Source: Phyllostachys edulis
Taxonomy: Eukaryota > Streptophyta > Magnoliopsida > Poales > Poaceae
Assembly: GCA_036346405.1 (NCBI GenBank)
Contig: CM070563.1
Span: 30,452,816 to 30,516,815 of the forward strand
Direction of reading: 5' to 3'
Length of the DNA stretch: 64,000 nt
This document shows positions 43,289 to 54,736 of the stretch, piece after piece. Made by a program: the position numbers and the translations under genes. Under the pieces are notes generated by a model. The model was not told the origin of the DNA. It did not search any database and was given only the letters and a program-made list of their open reading frames with translations. Within the stretch, counting starts at the first letter, position 1. Each line of letters opens with the position of its first letter.

Positions 43289-44046
43289 TGTAATACCCCA
43301 TTAGATTAAATAGATTGAAGTCGACATAGAAAAAGGATTTAAAAGGAAAAGAATTAAGAGAAGGGAGAGGATTTAGGGGAGCTGGGCCGCCGGCCCATAA
43401 ACCAAACCCTAGTCGAACTGTGCATACAAGAGGAAAAGGGGTAGGATAAAAAAAACACCCTAGCCGAGCTACAGCCGCCGCCCAGCCTTTTCCTCCTGTT
43501 CCCATCCCTGGCGCCGCCCTCTGCTCGCTCCCCTCCCTAGCGCCGCCCTCTGCTCGCTCCCCTCCATGGCGCCGCACCTTCTGACTCTTGGCTGGCATGC
43601 GCCTCCTCGCTTGAAGCCATGTGGTCCTTCTTGTGTTGCCTCCAATGTCGCGCGGTCTCCCGGCCTCAGCCTGACCCAGCGCTGCGGCAGCGCCAGCGCG
43701 CTCGCCCCGGCTCGACTCGGCATTGCTGGCTGGCCCGGCTCCTAGCGCCGTCACCGCCGCTCGCCTGGTCCGTCGTCGTTCCCCGTTCCTCTCACGATCG
43801 AACTCGAGCATCACCAAATCCAAAGCCGCCGAAGCACACGCCATTCCAAGGAACTCTTATCTGCTCCTCCTCCTTCACTTCTGCTGGATTGGGGTGTAGT
43901 GGAGATCCATTGATCCGGTCTGATTCCTTTTGTTGGTAAGACAGCCCTAGCTTGCTTGCATTTGATTGGATGTGATTGTTGAGTTCCCCTTCAAATCAAA
44001 ATCTTCCTTTCTCTCCATCTAGTTAGTTGCTGGATTTGTTTGCGGC

Positions 44047-44285
44047 GTGATCGAGGAGTTCAACTTCTGGCGCCGCAAGCCCGAGTCCGTGGAGAAGGTG
44101 GCCGCCATCACGACGCTCGCTGCCGTCATCCGCTCTAGCAGGGCCACCACCATGATGGAGCTCGATACCGAGCTCAAGAAGGCATCCGACAACTCAAGTC
44201 CTGGGATGCTACTTCCATTTCTCTGTCTGCTGCTTGTGATTTGTTCATGCGGTTTGTAACGAGAACCTCACATTTGGAGCATGAG
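44047..44285 (+). pseudogene. Captured eIF2B-alpha fragment (3' LTR copy)
   Basis: VIEEFNFWRRKPESVEKVAA, TTLAAVIRSSRATTMMELD, then the shared one-base frameshift and SWDATSISLSAACDLF. Here WRRKPE keeps the family residue Arg, where the left copy has Cys. Non-functional. Confidence 0.9.
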
Positions 44286-44451
44286 GGGATGGAGGAGTGG
44301 TGATGCTTTGAATTCGCCACCATATTTTTGCCTTGGAGTTCTTTGGGAATGCTTTCGGTGGGTGGAGTTTTTGGGGCTGATGTACCCCTTGTGTGAATGG
44401 CAATGATTCTGTGATACAGTAATATGTGCCGTACCTATCTGTTATACAGCT

Positions 44452-44895
44452 GAATGCAGACCAATCAAGCCTTTCAACAAGGATCAGGCATCCTTGGGAG
44501 GAAAGTGATGGGGAATATATGGATACTAGTAGCGAAGGTAGCAGTGGAACTGATGCTGACCGATTAAGAGGTTCATCCCTAGAAGCTACATGTTGACTGG
44601 AGAATGGAGGCCTTCAAAGGGATGATGGTGAAGTGCATTCGCCATCTACTAATCCGATGTTCGAGTATCTGGAGAAAGATCGACCTTTTGGTAGAGAACC
44701 TTTATCAGAGAAGGTATTGAATCTTGCAAGTAAGTTCCAGATTTAAAGACATTCAGAAGCTGTGATCTGCTGCCAACTAAATTGGGTATGTCTCGTTGCA
44801 TGGTACCCTTATATAGAATCCCCATTGGACCAACACTCAAGGATCTCGGCGCAGTTTCTTAACATTTCATTTCTTAGGCGCCTTCAAGGGCGATG
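44452..44895 (+). pseudogene. Captured DUF789-protein fragment (3' LTR copy)
   Basis: Same fragment as 37990-38430. This copy still encodes the family block around CDLLPTNWVC (about 44760-44795, in a shifted frame), partly lost in the left copy, and then frameshifts within WYP. Different indels in the two copies show separate decay after insertion. Confidence 0.8.
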
Positions 44896-46477
44896 GTGAA
44901 CCCGGTGCTAGCACGTTTTGCCATTTGTCACCCATCTCACGGTTAAGGCAAGTGCAAGTATTATTGATGAGTTATTATATTATATACTTGATGAATGCCA
45001 TAGTTTAATGATGATGCTTCTTTGCTTAGTAATGTCGACGAGCATGAGTGATATAGTTTAATGATAATGTTTTTATGACGATGCTTATGTGGTGAAACTT
45101 ACATGGAAATGTTTACATGACGACGCATGCTAATGTTTATGTGATGATGCTTACATGGTGGTGTTTACATGAGAATGCTTACATGTCAAGGTTTAAATGA
45201 TAATGTTTACATGGTAATGGTTTCATGATTGATGGCAATATTGATGGGCCAAGGTGAGCAATGAGACTATCTTGTTAATGATGACAATGATGATTTGGTA
45301 TCGTGCTTTAAATCTTGCGTCATGCCATTCATTTCTGAACCTTGGACTATGTGGTAGCCAAGGGGTTGTTTCCTTGAGGTCCCTGTCAGGCATTGGATGG
45401 GCGTTAGGTCCCCATCATGCGTTGGACGGGCTTTGTTCCCCACACCCGTGGAAAGTCATGTAACTAATCCGGTGAGGTCGGTGAGAACTGTTACATGACT
45501 TGGAGTATGGGCTTGGATCCCTGTGCCTAGAGGGCACAATCCGTGAGTAGGTATCGACGGATACCCTACTCGGCATTACCGGTAATTGCTAAGAAGTGAA
45601 GAGGTGCATTCATGACATGTTCATCGCATTTCTGCATAAGATTTGGATTTGGTTGTTCGGCATAAAATATTGTTGTTCAAGGTGTGACTGTTTATGCCCT
45701 TTGAATGCTTTTGATGCTATCATAAGAGATGGATTTGTGGTATACAATGATGTTGTTCATGATGTAATTGTTTATCTTCCCTTTGACTACTTATGATGCT
45801 ATGTTAGATTTACTATTGCACTTTGCTGAGTCGTGGACTCACACTTGCTGTGTTGTGCTTACTAGGTACCTCTCGAGGCAGCGACATGGATGGGAAGGGT
45901 TAGACTTGGTGCACGTCACATAATCACTAACCACAATGAATAACCTAGTCCATTTAGCCACAATTCCTATTCTTGATAATTGCTCTAGATTCAGATTGTG
46001 ACCATCCTTCGTGGTGGTTGTTTTAATTGTGGTCATGGATGGTCCATTTATGTTCTTATTCATTCGTTGATTGAGTTCATTTAATTTTCGTTGATGAGTT
46101 ATAATATTTGGTTGATGGTTTATTGAGTTGTTAAAATTAATTGGTTCAGTAGAGTCTCAATAATTTGTAATAGGGTTGATTAGAAAATTATGGATGCCCT
46201 TTTGATTATGCTATAGTTGTTTAGCTTATCCTGGATGTCCACTGATGATTCGTTAATTTGGATGATTTGATTGTTGATTGATGCTATATTAAACTATTTG
46301 AACCTTCGGTATAGCCATCTATACAAAGGAGGTTCTGCCGGATTGTAGAGAAATGTCTTAGTTCCATTTGGTTAAAATATTATTATTGTTTGAAAAATGG
46401 TTGAAATTATTCCGTTTTGACGTTGTACGCTAGTCTTTTAGTTAACATCTTGGCTTCCGCATAGCCAAGGTGTTACA

Positions 46478-48746
46478 GCTCTAACAAAACCTCATACTTC
46501 AGATTTCTCAAGTACTCGCTCGACATTGAGTCATACAAAATGTTATGTACCCCGTGCCAAGACTCAAGACGGTCCTAGTAATACGCCATCTTCCAAAATC
46601 CCCGTAACTTCTAGAAACAACCAATGTACCTTGGGCCAACCTTCCCTTTGGTACCAAACTACACAGCCTACACATAACACACGGAACTCTTGTTCCATCT
46701 CTCCATCGAGCTCTTCACCTTAACAAGGAACACCTCATTTAACCAGGGACACACAAAAGAACTCATTTTAAACAAACACTTTTACAAACAGAACCCAGCT
46801 GAAAATAAAGGATTCTCATCACAACCACACATTACCAACTCACCACCAAAGAGTCAAATCCGAAATTGAAGATTCATCACAAAAGCCCTTCCACTTTCCA
46901 AGTAGGCAGTTTACAAATAAACACCTCGTAAGCCAAAAGCGAAACCACTAAAATGCCCAAATCAATCATTTCCTTTATTCTTTCAGAACCGGAAAGAACC
47001 ACACATGCCAACATAAAGCCACCTCAAATTGCAAATGGCCTCTGTCATAAACACACAGCTCAAATAATAATCAAGAGAACATTTCACTACCCGAGAAAAC
47101 ATTCTTTTCTCATTCCTTTCTTTTAAGAATTTAACTTCCCTTAAACCATGGGATTCCAAATCATCGCATAAATCACTAACTCATTCTCTTAAATTGGCAA
47201 CTTCAACGCTATGCTCAAACCGAGTACATCATCTACACCTTTGTAGAGAGACTCTGCTAACTCCACAAGAGCATACTCTAGCTGACACCTCTACCAACGG
47301 AATTACTTTGACAAATAATTCCCATTGCACCTCAAAATAGATTTCACACACAATCACATCACCTCAATCCTTTAAGGGTAATCAACTCAGAATTCATAGC
47401 ACCCACACTCTCAACTACTACACCCAAAGGATGCTATCCACGATCATAACACTATTCGGCATCCACTTTGTTCCACTATTTCTACATACAATATTGGGCC
47501 TCTAAGGTTCTAGCATAAAAATACAAAGCCTAAATTCAACCTCCAAGTCTCCTACAATGAATTTCTGGTATAATTGATAGGAAATCCTCATATTCGTTTA
47601 CTAAAATTCACACAACTCAAACAATAACCTCAGTCATTAATATCAACATTCCTCACTAACCAGGTAACCGCCCAAGGCAATTCACATCACCAATCTTGGA
47701 CCTTCAATAAACCACACCATTCAAATTTACCTACACGACCACAATATACTCATTCGCATTACCCTAACTAATTGACCAAGATTCAAACATACTCAATCGC
47801 TAATGTCAATAAATAAATATATTCTTGACCAAATTATCCTTAGAGACAATCTAACTCCGAGAGGGTTACTCACTAAGGTCAAGTCATACTTGACAATAAC
47901 TCAATAATCCCTGCTATCCCATTAATTAACACAACGATTAGATTTCTTCACAATGCTACTCTCATTAAACTACACCATCATAATTCTTCTACACAACCGT
48001 ACCAAGTACTCAATTGCGATACTCAATAATCCCTACTATCCCATTAATTAACACAACGATTATATTTCTTCACAATGCTACTCTCATTAAACTACACCAT
48101 TATAATTCTTCTACACAACCTTATCAAGTACCCAATTGCGATACTCTAAAAAATTGATCAAGATTTCCATACTTTCATTAATTCTAATGTTCCGTTAAGG
48201 TGAACAAAAGATCTTGGATCACAAATCACTATAGGTTATACTAGTTGCAACATTGAAATTTGTTTGCTTTAAAAACAAATATTCTATTTAAATCAAATCC
48301 TCTCCAATGATAATTCCAAGAAATCAATTTATCACTCAATGCATCTCAAACAATTTGACACCCAAAGTCTCACAAAAAATCATTCACTTGACCACTATCA
48401 ACCAGTTACCACTATACACTCTATAAGATTTTGTAGAATAAATCCATTATTCCTTTCTCAAAAGAAGAGGCAAATGGAAACAATTTTCAGCACATAGAAA
48501 AACGTTTACCACTCTCAGTAAACACAAGTCTAAGGGAAAATAATCAAATAGTAATGATCTTGGAAAAGCAAAGACGAGACCATAGTTGAGGGCACAAATC
48601 CCACAAGAAGAGAATATCAAACCTTAACCAATAGGAACAAAGCATTGCTTTTTGAAACTTGAGGAACTCTCATGCGGCAAATAGAAAGATTAAGCACACT
48701 TCAATTAAGTTGGGTGTTACAAAACTTGACTCCAACCTCAAATACT
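46478..48746 (-). mobile_element. Element D internal region, part 2
   Basis: It begins with the second GCTCT target copy of L2 and continues D from 36820. Stretches match L1 interior, for example TAACAAGGAACACCTC at 46721 against 4291 and AAAACTTGACTCCAACCTC at 48721 against 5875. No coding. A 122-base direct tandem duplication lies at 47899-48142. It ends at 48746, where the left LTR of G begins with its first 19 bases missing. Confidence 0.8.
47899..48142. repeat. Tandem duplication of 122 bases in D
   Basis: Two nearly identical copies start ACTCAATAATCCCTGCTATC (47899) and ACTCAATAATCCCTACTATC (48021). They differ at only a few bases, so the duplication is recent compared with D. L1 shows one copy of the homologous sequence near 5185. 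Confidence 0.85.
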
Positions 48747-51100
48747 TCTTGAGGGCCTATATGTAATTAGACGAAAGGGGATATGTGAAAATAGAATATT
48801 TTGGAGTTTTAGGGAGAAGTTGGTTCGTATCGGAATAAAAGGATCGTAGAGAGAGTGGTTTCTAGAAACCCTAGTTATCTTTTCCTTTTTCCCTTGTTTC
48901 TGCGCCACCGCCCTCTTCGTTTTCTTTCCTTTTGCTGTAGCGTGGAGGCCAAGCACAGAGGTCGCCGCCGCTTGGCGCTTTTCTGCGTGGAAGTCTGCCG
49001 TCGGCGAGCCACCGTTCTTTGCGTGGAGATTGGTTCGGCGAATTAATTCCTCTTAGGCCTTGTACCCTCTGCTGGCCTTATGCACGCGTGGAGTTTTGGT
49101 TGGCGACATCTTCTAGCGCGAGTTTGTCCAACCATTTCTTTGTCGATTTTGTTGCCTTGCTAACTCCGGTGGTTTTCTAGTCACGCGAGTGGTGTGTATC
49201 TTGGCGATAACTAGCGTTAGATTTACCTTGAATGCATGCGTGGTGACTTTAGAAGTTGATTAGTTAATGGTGTACTACCTTGATTATTTAATTGCTTGGC
49301 ATCTTTGCGAGATTGGATAATGGGAGACATGCATAGCTCTGCTGCATGATTATTTAATTGCATGCCTTAGGCTACTAGTGATAGAGAATTAATTATATGG
49401 TGCTGCACGCATGCATTTTAGTTGGACTAGTAGGGGGAGAGAGAGAAGAATTAGGTGCTGCAAGCATGTATGCTTAAATAGTAAAAGTGAGACAATTACT
49501 AGCTAGAGTTGCATGCTTCGTATACATGTGTTTTTTTAGAATAGTAAAGGAGAGAGAGAAGCTACATGTTTTGTTGGAATAGTAAGGGAAATTATTATCA
49601 TGTTTCTAGTCGGGAAGATATCGAACAATAGATTGGATTAGTCTGTTTGTTACATTGTATGCGATTTATTCGGTACCTTAATAGCGAATTTTGGGAATGT
49701 CATCTACTAGTTAATTGTAGATAATTTTAGTATCTTTCCATGGAGTATTTAATCATGTTGAGTGGACGAGTAATTTTTAAGTTATGAATTTAGTAAGGCT
49801 CGCTGTCCAGAAGATGACAGATCGGCCTTCTGGAATAAAAACGGGGGGGTTAGATGATTTAATTAGAAGTCATGGTAATCTAACAAAATGTGGAGAATTT
49901 TGTGTAGATTCCAGATTAGGGTGGTTTGCCATGATCGGACTTGTGAGTCAAAAGTTACGCCCATTTTAGTACCAGGACAGCAAGGGGTGATTGTTCGGTA
50001 TTGGGGATGCGTTGTAGATTTGGGGGACGTGTAGGAGCGATGTCAATTAATTGTTGTTCCTGTGATGCTGTAGTTTGTATTGAAATTTGAGTGTTCAATG
50101 TAGGAGAGACGACGTGCTTGTTGCCATCTTCTAGCCAGACCGTGCGTCGCAACTAGTAAAGGCAAGTGCATGGTAGACAGCGATCAATGATTGATCACTG
50201 TATTTCTTTATCGTTTATTACCATTATTGTTGTGCTTTTATTTTTATTTAATTGCAAGCAATGGAATGGTATGACTATATCTTGTTGATGAACATGAGGA
50301 AAATTGGATATGATGAATATGATGGAATTATGCATCTTTGCATTCATAAGCATCTTTGCATATGAGAAGGTGATCATAATTGATCACAACTTCACGGGAG
50401 TGGAGGAGGTCCCGATCCTTGAGGAGGAGCGGGCTTGAGAGTGAACGTTGTCGCGGCGTTCACTCATGCTATACCGTATCTGTGAAAGAAGTGCATGTGG
50501 ACATGTAGAGTAGAGTTGCATTGAGATATGAGATGAATGTGTGTGAAAACAAAGAGAAGAGAATGGCATGAGAATATTAATAGAAGGACATGTGATGATA
50601 ATGAAGTTATTGAATACTATTGTTTTACCATTGATTGTTGTTTATTGATGTATTTGCTGAGTCGTGGACTCACCCTTGCTCTTTTGTTGTTTTTAGGTGA
50701 TCATTAAGGGCGCCACGCTTGAGAGGGACTAGAGCACATGTAATAGTTTTATACTTCAATCACATGACTAGTTGCCATGAGAACTATTTGATTCACTATT
50801 GCTAGGATACTTTCAGGACATGATTGAATTTGAATAAGCTTATATGGTTGCTTTGGACCGGTCTAATTTGTTCAAGGTTTTGGATCTCTTGGTTTGGTGT
50901 CTGTTTTAGATTTATTATTTTGCTATGTTTCCTTGCTTGTTTATTCATGCTTACCATGTCTTTATGCTTGTTCTATTGTGGCCCATGGATGGGTTTCACT
51001 AATGCTTTGCTTGCTGAAATTCTATAGTGTGTTAATGAATATTAGTTGAAAAGGTAGTTTAGTGGCATTCGGGCTCTGTGTTGAAATTTGGGGTGTTACA
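48747..51100 (+). repeat. G 5' LTR (first 19 bases deleted)
   Basis: It aligns with the right LTR from TCTTGAGGGC (48747 = 56211) to GGTGTTACA (51100). A GC-richer leader-like part lies at 48880-49200, then AT-rich intron-like sequence to about 50130, AAGGCAAGTGC (50158-50170), a hairpin GAGTGAACG/CGTTCACTC (50439-50465) and the TGAGTC/GACTCA hairpin (50658-50672). Confidence 0.9.
50439..50465. promoter_or_regulatory. Nine-base hairpin in G LTR (left)
   Basis: A perfect 9-base stem GAGTGAACG/CGTTCACTC around a loop containing GTCG. The right copy (about 57900-57927) keeps the stem with a slightly longer loop. It sits where L1 and L2 have their hairpin arrays. Confidence 0.55.
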
Positions 51101-51102
51101 GT

Positions 51103-51113
51103 TGGTATCGAGC
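51103..51113 (+). promoter_or_regulatory. G primer binding site, one base deleted
   Basis: It reads TGGTATCGAGC, the Met-tRNA site lacking one A (TGGTATCAGAGC in L1, L2 and B), two bases after the LTR. Priming would be weakened; the change may be post-insertion decay. Confidence 0.88.
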
Positions 51114-52209
51114 GGGCTTTAGGTCCGTGGTGAATAGATTAACAACTTAGGTAACCTAAAATTGCTAAAATTTTTTATGATTAGTAAAACAACTAAAATT
51201 TGCTAATGGTAAACTAATTTAAAATTTTGACACACTAATACTGTGAGTTAGAGAGTGGGGCGAGTATCACTTTATGCTTATGTTATGTTGTATCTTGATG
51301 CATGATTGGATATTGACCTTTGAGCTTATTGTGTGTTATTCATTGTGGTTGATAGCTATCCGAGAGGTAGAGGGCGTGGTCGTGGTGGTGGTGTGGTCGT
51401 GGAGGCCGTGGTGGAGGTCGGTGCGGGCGTGGTCCCATGGAGCCACCACTGTGGCGATTAGTCGATGGGCGAGGGGAGCGGCTGCGATGGAGGGTCATTG
51501 TTGACCCGCCTCGGTTGGGGCGAGATGAGACCCGATTTCTTTGAGAGAGTTGGTGGAGAGATCCGTGCTCTCCGTCAGCAGCGCCGTAGCCCCCCGCTGC
51601 TCGACATCTGTTGTTGCTCTGTTGCTCCCCACTGCACTGGAGGCGGATGACGCCGAGTGGATGGGGTTGAGGTTGGATCCGTTTGTGGTCGGGCACACCG
51701 GTCGAGCGGATGGTTGCGCTACATGGAGAGGCGGTTTGGAGCCTTAGAGATGTCCTCACTTCGGAGGGTCCGTTTGTAGCCTTCGGTTGAAAGGGCACAG
51801 CGGACATTTGGTGGGACGGCGTGGTGTCTTCAAGGACCACCGCTCGGGGCCCGTCACTTGGGAGGACTTTGTTGATCGGTTCAAGGCAAAGTTCTACCCT
51901 ACTCCTTCATTGAGAAGATGGAGGTTGCCTTGACAACTTTTGTTGGGGAAGAGGTCCATTCTTGAGTATGATTTGAGTTCAACAGACTTGGTTCGTTTTG
52001 TCCCTTGGTGGCAAGCGATGATCTTGAAGGCCAAGAAGTTCCGTTGGGGTCTCAACGCCGAGTACCGCCATGTGTTGGGAGCCACCCCACTCCGTGACTT
52101 CACTCTATTGTGGAGCAAGCCGGGGCATGGAGTTGGAGATGCTGACTCACTAAGGGCGACAAGCCTCTGGTGGGTGGTTGCTTCTAGTGGTGACTAGAAG
52201 AGGAGCTCA
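51114..52209 (+). pseudogene. G leader and N-terminal gag, heavily frameshifted
   Basis: After a leader of about 230 bases, fragments of Gag appear in different frames: a GC-rich start near 51350-51500, then WLRYMERRFGALE (about 51715-51745), which matches the capsid block of element C (WLQYMERQFGALE), then a VTWEDFVDRFKAKFYP-type block near 51856-51897 and EYRHVLGATPLRDF (52061-52103). No long open frame remains. Confidence 0.75.
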
Positions 52210-53289
52210 GTGAGGGAGTGGGTGCATTCGGCGACACCTTTCAAGAAATTTAAGGGAGGATTGCAGTCCTCCAAGTTTAAGCAGTCGAGGATGTTTTCTT
52301 CTTCGACGTCTCGTCCTTTTGCAGGTACTCCAGCTCTTCGTCCTGTCGCAGGACAGGGCATGCTTTGTTTCAAGTGCGGTGAGGGACACCGTGCTGCTAA
52401 GTGCTCCTGGACGGGAGATTGTCGTCAGTGTGGCCGACCGGGTCACAAGGAGCGGGTGTGTCGCCAGAACCCCGCTAGTGTGATCAAGTGGGAGCCTGTC
52501 CTAGCTTCTGCTTCAATGGGTCCTACTCGAGGATCAGTCCAGATGATGGCTGCTCCTTCTGCGCCGCCACTTCCTTCAACTTGGGCGCCTCCAGCTGGGT
52601 ACTACTGGCAACCGCCGCCTCTTGCACCTCTTCAGGTTGCACGACCAGCTTTACCTGCACCGCCACAGCAGATGGTCGGGGCTCTCGCCGCCCCGACGCC
52701 GTCTTCTTTCGCCATGGCACCACCTGGAGTGTACGCCATGCCTACCGCAGAGTCCGCGGGTCGTCCTGACGTGGTGATAGGTACTTTGCTTGTGGATTCG
52801 TTTGATGCTTTAGTCCTTTTTGATTCAGGGGCTACCTATTCGTTTGTCTCGATGGTGTTTGCTAGAAAAGCAAACTTGAGTATGCAGTTGATTTCTCAGT
52901 CAGTGTTGGTCAGTTCTCCTGGGGGTATTATTGCGAGCTCCACGGTTTGTCCTGGGTGCTCTATTGTTATCGATGGGGAGAAGTTCACGGCGAATCTGAT
53001 GGTCATTCAGTTGGAACCTTTTGATGTTATCTTGGGCATGGATTGGTTGCACTCTTACCGAGCTGTGATATCCTGTTTCTGTAGGACAGTCTCTGTGCAG
53101 ACTTCGTCTGGAGAGACTTTGACCTTTCAGGGGAGTGCGCCTCCGTGCTCTCTTTCGGTGTTGGCCGGTCTGTTTCCGGGTCAACGTGCGGTTAAAACTG
53201 GGCTTCTCTTAGCTCTTGCTGAGAAACCGATCATAACCAGCGGATTGAGGAGATTCCGGTGGTTAGTGCCTACCGGATGTTTTCGGTGA
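52210..53289 (+). pseudogene. G gag C-terminus and aspartic protease
   Basis: A 359-codon open stretch. It has two zinc knuckles: CFKCGEGHRAAKC (Cys53, Cys56, His60, Cys65, with only three residues before His) and CRQCGRPGHKERVC (Cys71, Cys74, His79, Cys84). A proline-rich linker follows, then protease DVVIGTLLVDSFDALVLFDS with Asp-Ser-Gly at 205-207, SFVSMVFARKANL and [15 protein letters not shown]. Gag would bind RNA and the protease would cut the polyprotein. The frame runs on to 53289 but is lost relative to RT just before MPPARDVEF. The first codon listed is not a true start; this is the end of a longer frame. Confidence 0.9.
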
Positions 53290-53298
53290 GCTTAGGGC

Positions 53299-54060
53299 AT
53301 GCCACCTGCGCGAGACGTGGAGTTTCGCATTGAACTTGTTCCAGGCACTCGACCCATCTCTTTGTCTCCATATCGACTGGCACGTCCGTTTCAGGATGAG
53401 TTGAAGAAGCAGTTGGACGATTTGTTGGCTAAGGGTTTGATCAGGCGTAGTGTATCGCCATGGGGAGCCCCAGTTCTGTTCACAGAGAAGAAGGATGGGA
53501 GTTGGCGCATGTGTGTTGATTATCGTGCGCTTAATGCAGTCACGATCAAGAATAAATATCCATTGCCACGCATTGAGGACTTGTTTGATCAGTTGAATGG
53601 AGCTCAGGTGTTCTCCAAGATTGATCTCTAGTCAGGGTATAATCAAATCCGTGTGCGTGAGCAAGATGTAGAGAACGACTTTCTCCACGGTATGGGCATT
53701 ATGAATACAAAGTTATGTCTTTTGGGTGACTAATGCACTCTTTGTTTTTATGGAGACCATGAACAGCATGTTGCACGAGTATCTGGATGACTTCGTGGTG
53801 GTGTTCATTGATGATATTCTTATCTATTCCAAGACCAAAGAGGATCATGAGTGTCACTTGAGGCTAGTGTTAGAGACTTTGAGAGAACACAAGTTCTATG
53901 CTAAGTTGAAGAAATGTGAGTTCTGGATTTCAGAAGTGGGTTTTCTGGGTCATGTGATAAATCCTTAGGGCATTGCTGTTGATCCTAGCAAGGTCTCCAC
54001 AGTGGTGGATTGGAAGAGGCCGACTAATGTGAAGGAGGTGAGGAGTTTCTTGGGTTTGGC
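53299..54060 (+). pseudogene. G reverse transcriptase, several stops and shifts
   Basis: Clear blocks are [79 protein letters not shown] and FSKIDL, then a TAG stop (about 53629-53631, Gln or Arg position), a frameshifted stretch to about 53730, then [18 protein letters not shown] with the catalytic Asp-Asp, [20 protein letters not shown] and another TAG after INP (53966-53968). Non-functional. Confidence 0.9.
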
Positions 54061-54724
54061 TGGTTACTATCGGCGTTTTGTGCAGGATTTCTCTATCATC
54101 GCCAAGCCGATGTCTCAGCTTACTCAGAAAGGTGTGAGATTCCAATGGACTGATGAGTGTGAACGCAGTTTCTGCACTTTGAAGGAGAGGTTGGTGACCT
54201 CACCTATTCTCACTCTTCCTGAGCCAGGGAAGCGGTTCACAGTCTTTTCAGATGCGTCTCGAGTGGGTCTTGGCTGTGTACTTATGCAAGACGGTAAGGT
54301 GATTGCTTATGCGTCGAGGCAATTGAAGAAGCATGAGCAGAATTATCCCACTCATGACTTGGAGTTGGCTGCGGTTGTCTTTGCTCTAAAGATTTGGAGG
54401 CAGTATCTGTACGGTGAGTCTTGTGATATTTTCACAGATCACAAGAGTCTCAAGTATATCTTCACTCAGAAGGATCTGAATTTGAGGCAAAGGAGGTGGC
54501 TGGAATTGATCAAGGATTATGATCTTACTATTCAGCATCATCCAGGCAAGACCAATGTTGTTGCTGATGCTCTTAGTCGCAAGGCGACTCCCGCTACTCT
54601 AGATTGCCTCATTGCTGATTTTGATCGCATGGGGATATCCTATTGCTATGCGGGCACAGCACATGTTGAGACACAATTGATCATTCAGTCAGCAATTCCA
54701 GACCGTGTACGGGAAGCACAGTAG
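54002..54724 (+). pseudogene. G RT connection and RNase H
   Basis: A 240-codon open stretch. It starts in the RT thumb/connection ([30 protein letters not shown]), then RNase [21 protein letters not shown] (first catalytic Asp), [18 protein letters not shown] (Glu), [20 protein letters not shown] (Asp) and [17 protein letters not shown]. It ends with a TAG at about 54722. RNase H removes the template RNA. This is the best-preserved domain of G. Confidence 0.92.
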
Positions 54725-54736
54725 AGTGACCGGTTA

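Larger units (their letters stand above)
36821..46477 (+). mobile_element. L2: complete LARD-like non-autonomous LTR retrotransposon
   Basis: LTRs at 36821-40013 (3193 bases) and 43289-46477 (3189 bases) start TGTAATACCCC and end AAGGTGTTACA. The target duplication GCTCT is perfect on both sides. PBS (40016-40027) and PPT (43275-43288) are intact in form, orientation plus. The 3.28 kb interior codes for no retrotransposon protein and is homologous to the interiors of L1 and D. Each LTR holds captured eIF2B-alpha and DUF789 fragments. It was inserted into D. Confidence 0.95.
43289..46477 (+). repeat. L2 3' LTR
   Basis: Sister of 36821-40013. It carries eIF2B-alpha (44047-44285) and DUF789 (about 44452-44895) fragments, AGGCAAGT near 44947, the hairpin array (45340-45586) and the TGAGTC hairpin (45827-45841). 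H1 has decayed here (GGCACAAT for GGCACAGG). The GC-rich region (about 43570-43760) cannot be aligned base for base with 37100-37300, unlike the sequence around it. Confidence 0.94.
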
